7,180 nt of DNA, from assembly GCA_046086225.1 (NCBI GenBank), contig JBJSXF010000070.1, positions 1-7,180 on the forward strand, given 5' to 3'. Numbering within the stretch: the stretch's first letter is position 1; each line of letters begins with the position of its first letter. The DNA is from JBJSXF01 sp046086225 (lineage in GTDB: Bacteria > Actinomycetota > Acidimicrobiia > IMCC26256 > PALSA-610). Below, in pieces: positions 6,652 through 7,180 of the stretch. Made by a program: the position numbers and the translations under genes. The notes below the pieces were generated by a model. It made no database searches. It saw only the letters and a program-made list of their open reading frames with translations, and was not told the origin of the DNA.

Positions 6652-6657
6652 GAGGAG
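6652..6657 (+). promoter_or_regulatory. Shine-Dalgarno of the dehalogenase-like gene
   Basis: GAGGAG with a 4-nt spacer to GTG 6662-6664. It supports that start; the following residues match the usual N-terminus of the family. Confidence 0.65.
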
Positions 6658-6661
6658 CACC

Positions 6662-7180
6662 GTGGAATCGCTGCGCACCCCCGACGAGCGCTTCGCCGAG
6701 CTGCCCGGCTTCCCGTTCGCACCCCACTACACCGAGGTTGCCGACGGCGAGGGCGGCTCGTTGCGCGTGCACTACCTCGATGAGGGCCCGGCCGACGCGC
6801 CGGTCGTGCTCCTGATGCACGGCGAGCCGTCGTGGTGCTTCCTCTACCGGAAGATGATCCCCGTGCTCGTCGCCGCCGGGTTGCGGTGCGTCGCCCCCGA
6901 CCTCATCGGGTTCGGTCGCTCCGACAAACCGACCCGGCGCGAGGACTACACCTACGCCCGGCACGTCGAGTGGATGCGCGCCGCGCTCTTCGAAAACCTC
7001 GACCTCACCGGGGCCACCCTCGTCGGCCAGGACTTGGGTGGCCTCATCGGCCTCCGGCTCGTGGGCGAGCACCCCGACCGCTTCGCCCGGGTGGTCGCCG
7101 CCAACACCTTCCTGGCCGACGAGGGTGGCCCCGGTGAGGTCGAGGTTTTCGAAGAGCGCGGCGCGCATCCACTCGACGTG
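6662..7180 (+). CDS. Haloalkane dehalogenase-like alpha/beta hydrolase, 5' part, end corrupted by inverted repeat
   Basis: Starts at GTG 6662-6664 after GAGGAG and stays open to the window edge (173 codons). The N-terminus LRTPDERFAELPGFPFAPHY (4-23) and the blocks LLMHGEPSW (50-58), YRKMIPVL (62-69), APDLIGFGRSDKPTRREDYTY (78-98), LVGQD (120-124) and HPDRFARVVAANT (137-149) are those of subfamily-I-like haloalkane dehalogenases. These release halide and an alcohol from haloalkanes through an Asp nucleophile, here Asp124; Glu55 of HGEP is in place. The residue after the nucleophile is normally the halide-binding Trp but is Leu125 (TTG rather than TGG). The catalytic acid and His would lie beyond the window. 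From base 7110 the sequence is the exact reverse complement of 6962-7032, so residues after about 152 (DEGGPGEVEVF onward) are not genuine family sequence. True dehalogenase activity is uncertain; a related epoxide or ester hydrolase is possible. Confidence 0.82.
   Translation, partial: MESLRTPDERFAELPGFPFAPHYTEVADGEGGSLRVHYLDEGPADAPVVLLMHGEPSWCFLYRKMIPVLVAAGLRCVAPDLIGFGRSDKPTRREDYTYARHVEWMRAALFENLDLTGATLVGQDLGGLIGLRLVGEHPDRFARVVAANTFLADEGGPGEVEVFEERGAHPLDV
6962..7032 (+). repeat. Left arm of a 71-bp perfect inverted repeat
   Basis: This segment lies inside the dehalogenase-like gene and encodes its residues 101-124 in normal family order (HVEWMRAALF... up to the start of the nucleophile codon). 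Its exact reverse complement appears at 7110-7180. This is the native copy, since its translation fits the protein family. Confidence 0.95.
7110..7180 (-). repeat. Right arm of a 71-bp perfect inverted repeat, ending at the window edge
   Basis: Read on the minus strand from 7180, this arm is identical base for base to 6962-7032. The match first breaks at 7109 (against 7033). It runs to the very last base, so the repeat may extend past the window. The 77-nt spacer is 7033-7109. Read on the plus strand it gives residues unlike the family, so this is the secondary copy. Confidence 0.95.

Larger units (their letters stand above)
6553..6661. promoter_or_regulatory. Divergent intergenic control region
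   Basis: This is the 109-nt gap between two divergent genes. On the minus strand a promoter-like pair reads TTGGCG (6629-6624), 18 nt, TAGCAT (6605-6600), with the expected start about 40 nt before the oxidoreductase GTG. No comparable plus-strand pair was found for the dehalogenase. A direct repeat of CGGCACCG occurs at 6574-6581 and 6583-6590 (9-nt period). It lies within the minus-strand transcript leader, where it could serve a regulator or be chance. Confidence 0.4.

Noticed and set aside
6553..6678. N-terminal extension of the oxidoreductase to an ATG at 6678
   Set aside because: It adds 42 Gly/Pro-rich residues before the Rossmann strand, overlaps the divergent gene start, and ignores the well-placed GGGGGA-GTG start.
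5411..7168. Long minus-strand open frame of 585 codons
   Set aside because: It is mostly Arg/Gly/Pro-rich antisense or off-frame sequence over the oxidoreductase. Its first residues (MRAALFENLDL) only look real because they come from the inverted copy of the dehalogenase segment.
6962..7180. Hairpin telomere or terminal inverted repeat of a linear replicon or transposon
   Set aside because: The repeat interrupts a conserved gene, has a 77-nt coding spacer, and no transposase or resolvase is nearby. A foldback primed by an 8-nt match explains it more simply.

Overview
This 7.2 kb window is very GC-rich, with G/C-biased third codon positions, frequent GTG starts and tightly packed genes. Together with the protein types (MetY/MetX, a LIP-type secretory lipase lipoprotein, a subfamily-I-like haloalkane dehalogenase), this suggests a high-GC actinobacterium. 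An uncultured Acidimicrobiia-like lineage is my guess; that rank is inference only, since no rRNA or marker gene is present. Both ends cut through genes, so the window may be a whole short contig.

Layout, left to right. (1) The 3' part of a polysaccharide pyruvyl transferase-like gene (+, 2-613). It converges on and overlaps by 15 bp (2) a secreted lipoprotein lipase (-, 599-1879). (3) metX, homoserine O-acyltransferase (-, 1932-3065), and (4) metY, O-acetylhomoserine sulfhydrylase (-, 3095-4399), form the metY-metX unit. The lipase lies downstream on the same strand, behind a strong GC hairpin. A relatively AT-rich control region with an imperfect palindrome (4400-4450) sits upstream of metY. 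(5) A CDF-type cation efflux protein (-, 4493-5380) is coupled by an ATGA overlap to (6) a Gfo/Idh/MocA-family oxidoreductase (-, 5377-6552). (7) A haloalkane dehalogenase-like gene is read divergently (+, from 6662) and runs off the right edge.

Functionally, MetX activates homoserine by acylation and MetY replaces the acyl group with sulfide to give homocysteine, the direct-sulfhydrylation route to methionine. The oxidoreductase and the metal exporter are expected to be co-expressed, but no known pathway joins them. The remaining genes look like independent accessory functions.

The most striking feature is structural. The last 71 bases (7110-7180) are the exact reverse complement of 6962-7032, so the dehalogenase reading frame folds back on its own sequence. 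The best explanation is a foldback (snap-back) chimera or assembly artefact at a contig end, primed by an 8-nt complementarity. Dehalogenase residues after about 152 should not be trusted. I found no convincing new multi-gene system, CRISPR array, RNA gene or mobile element.
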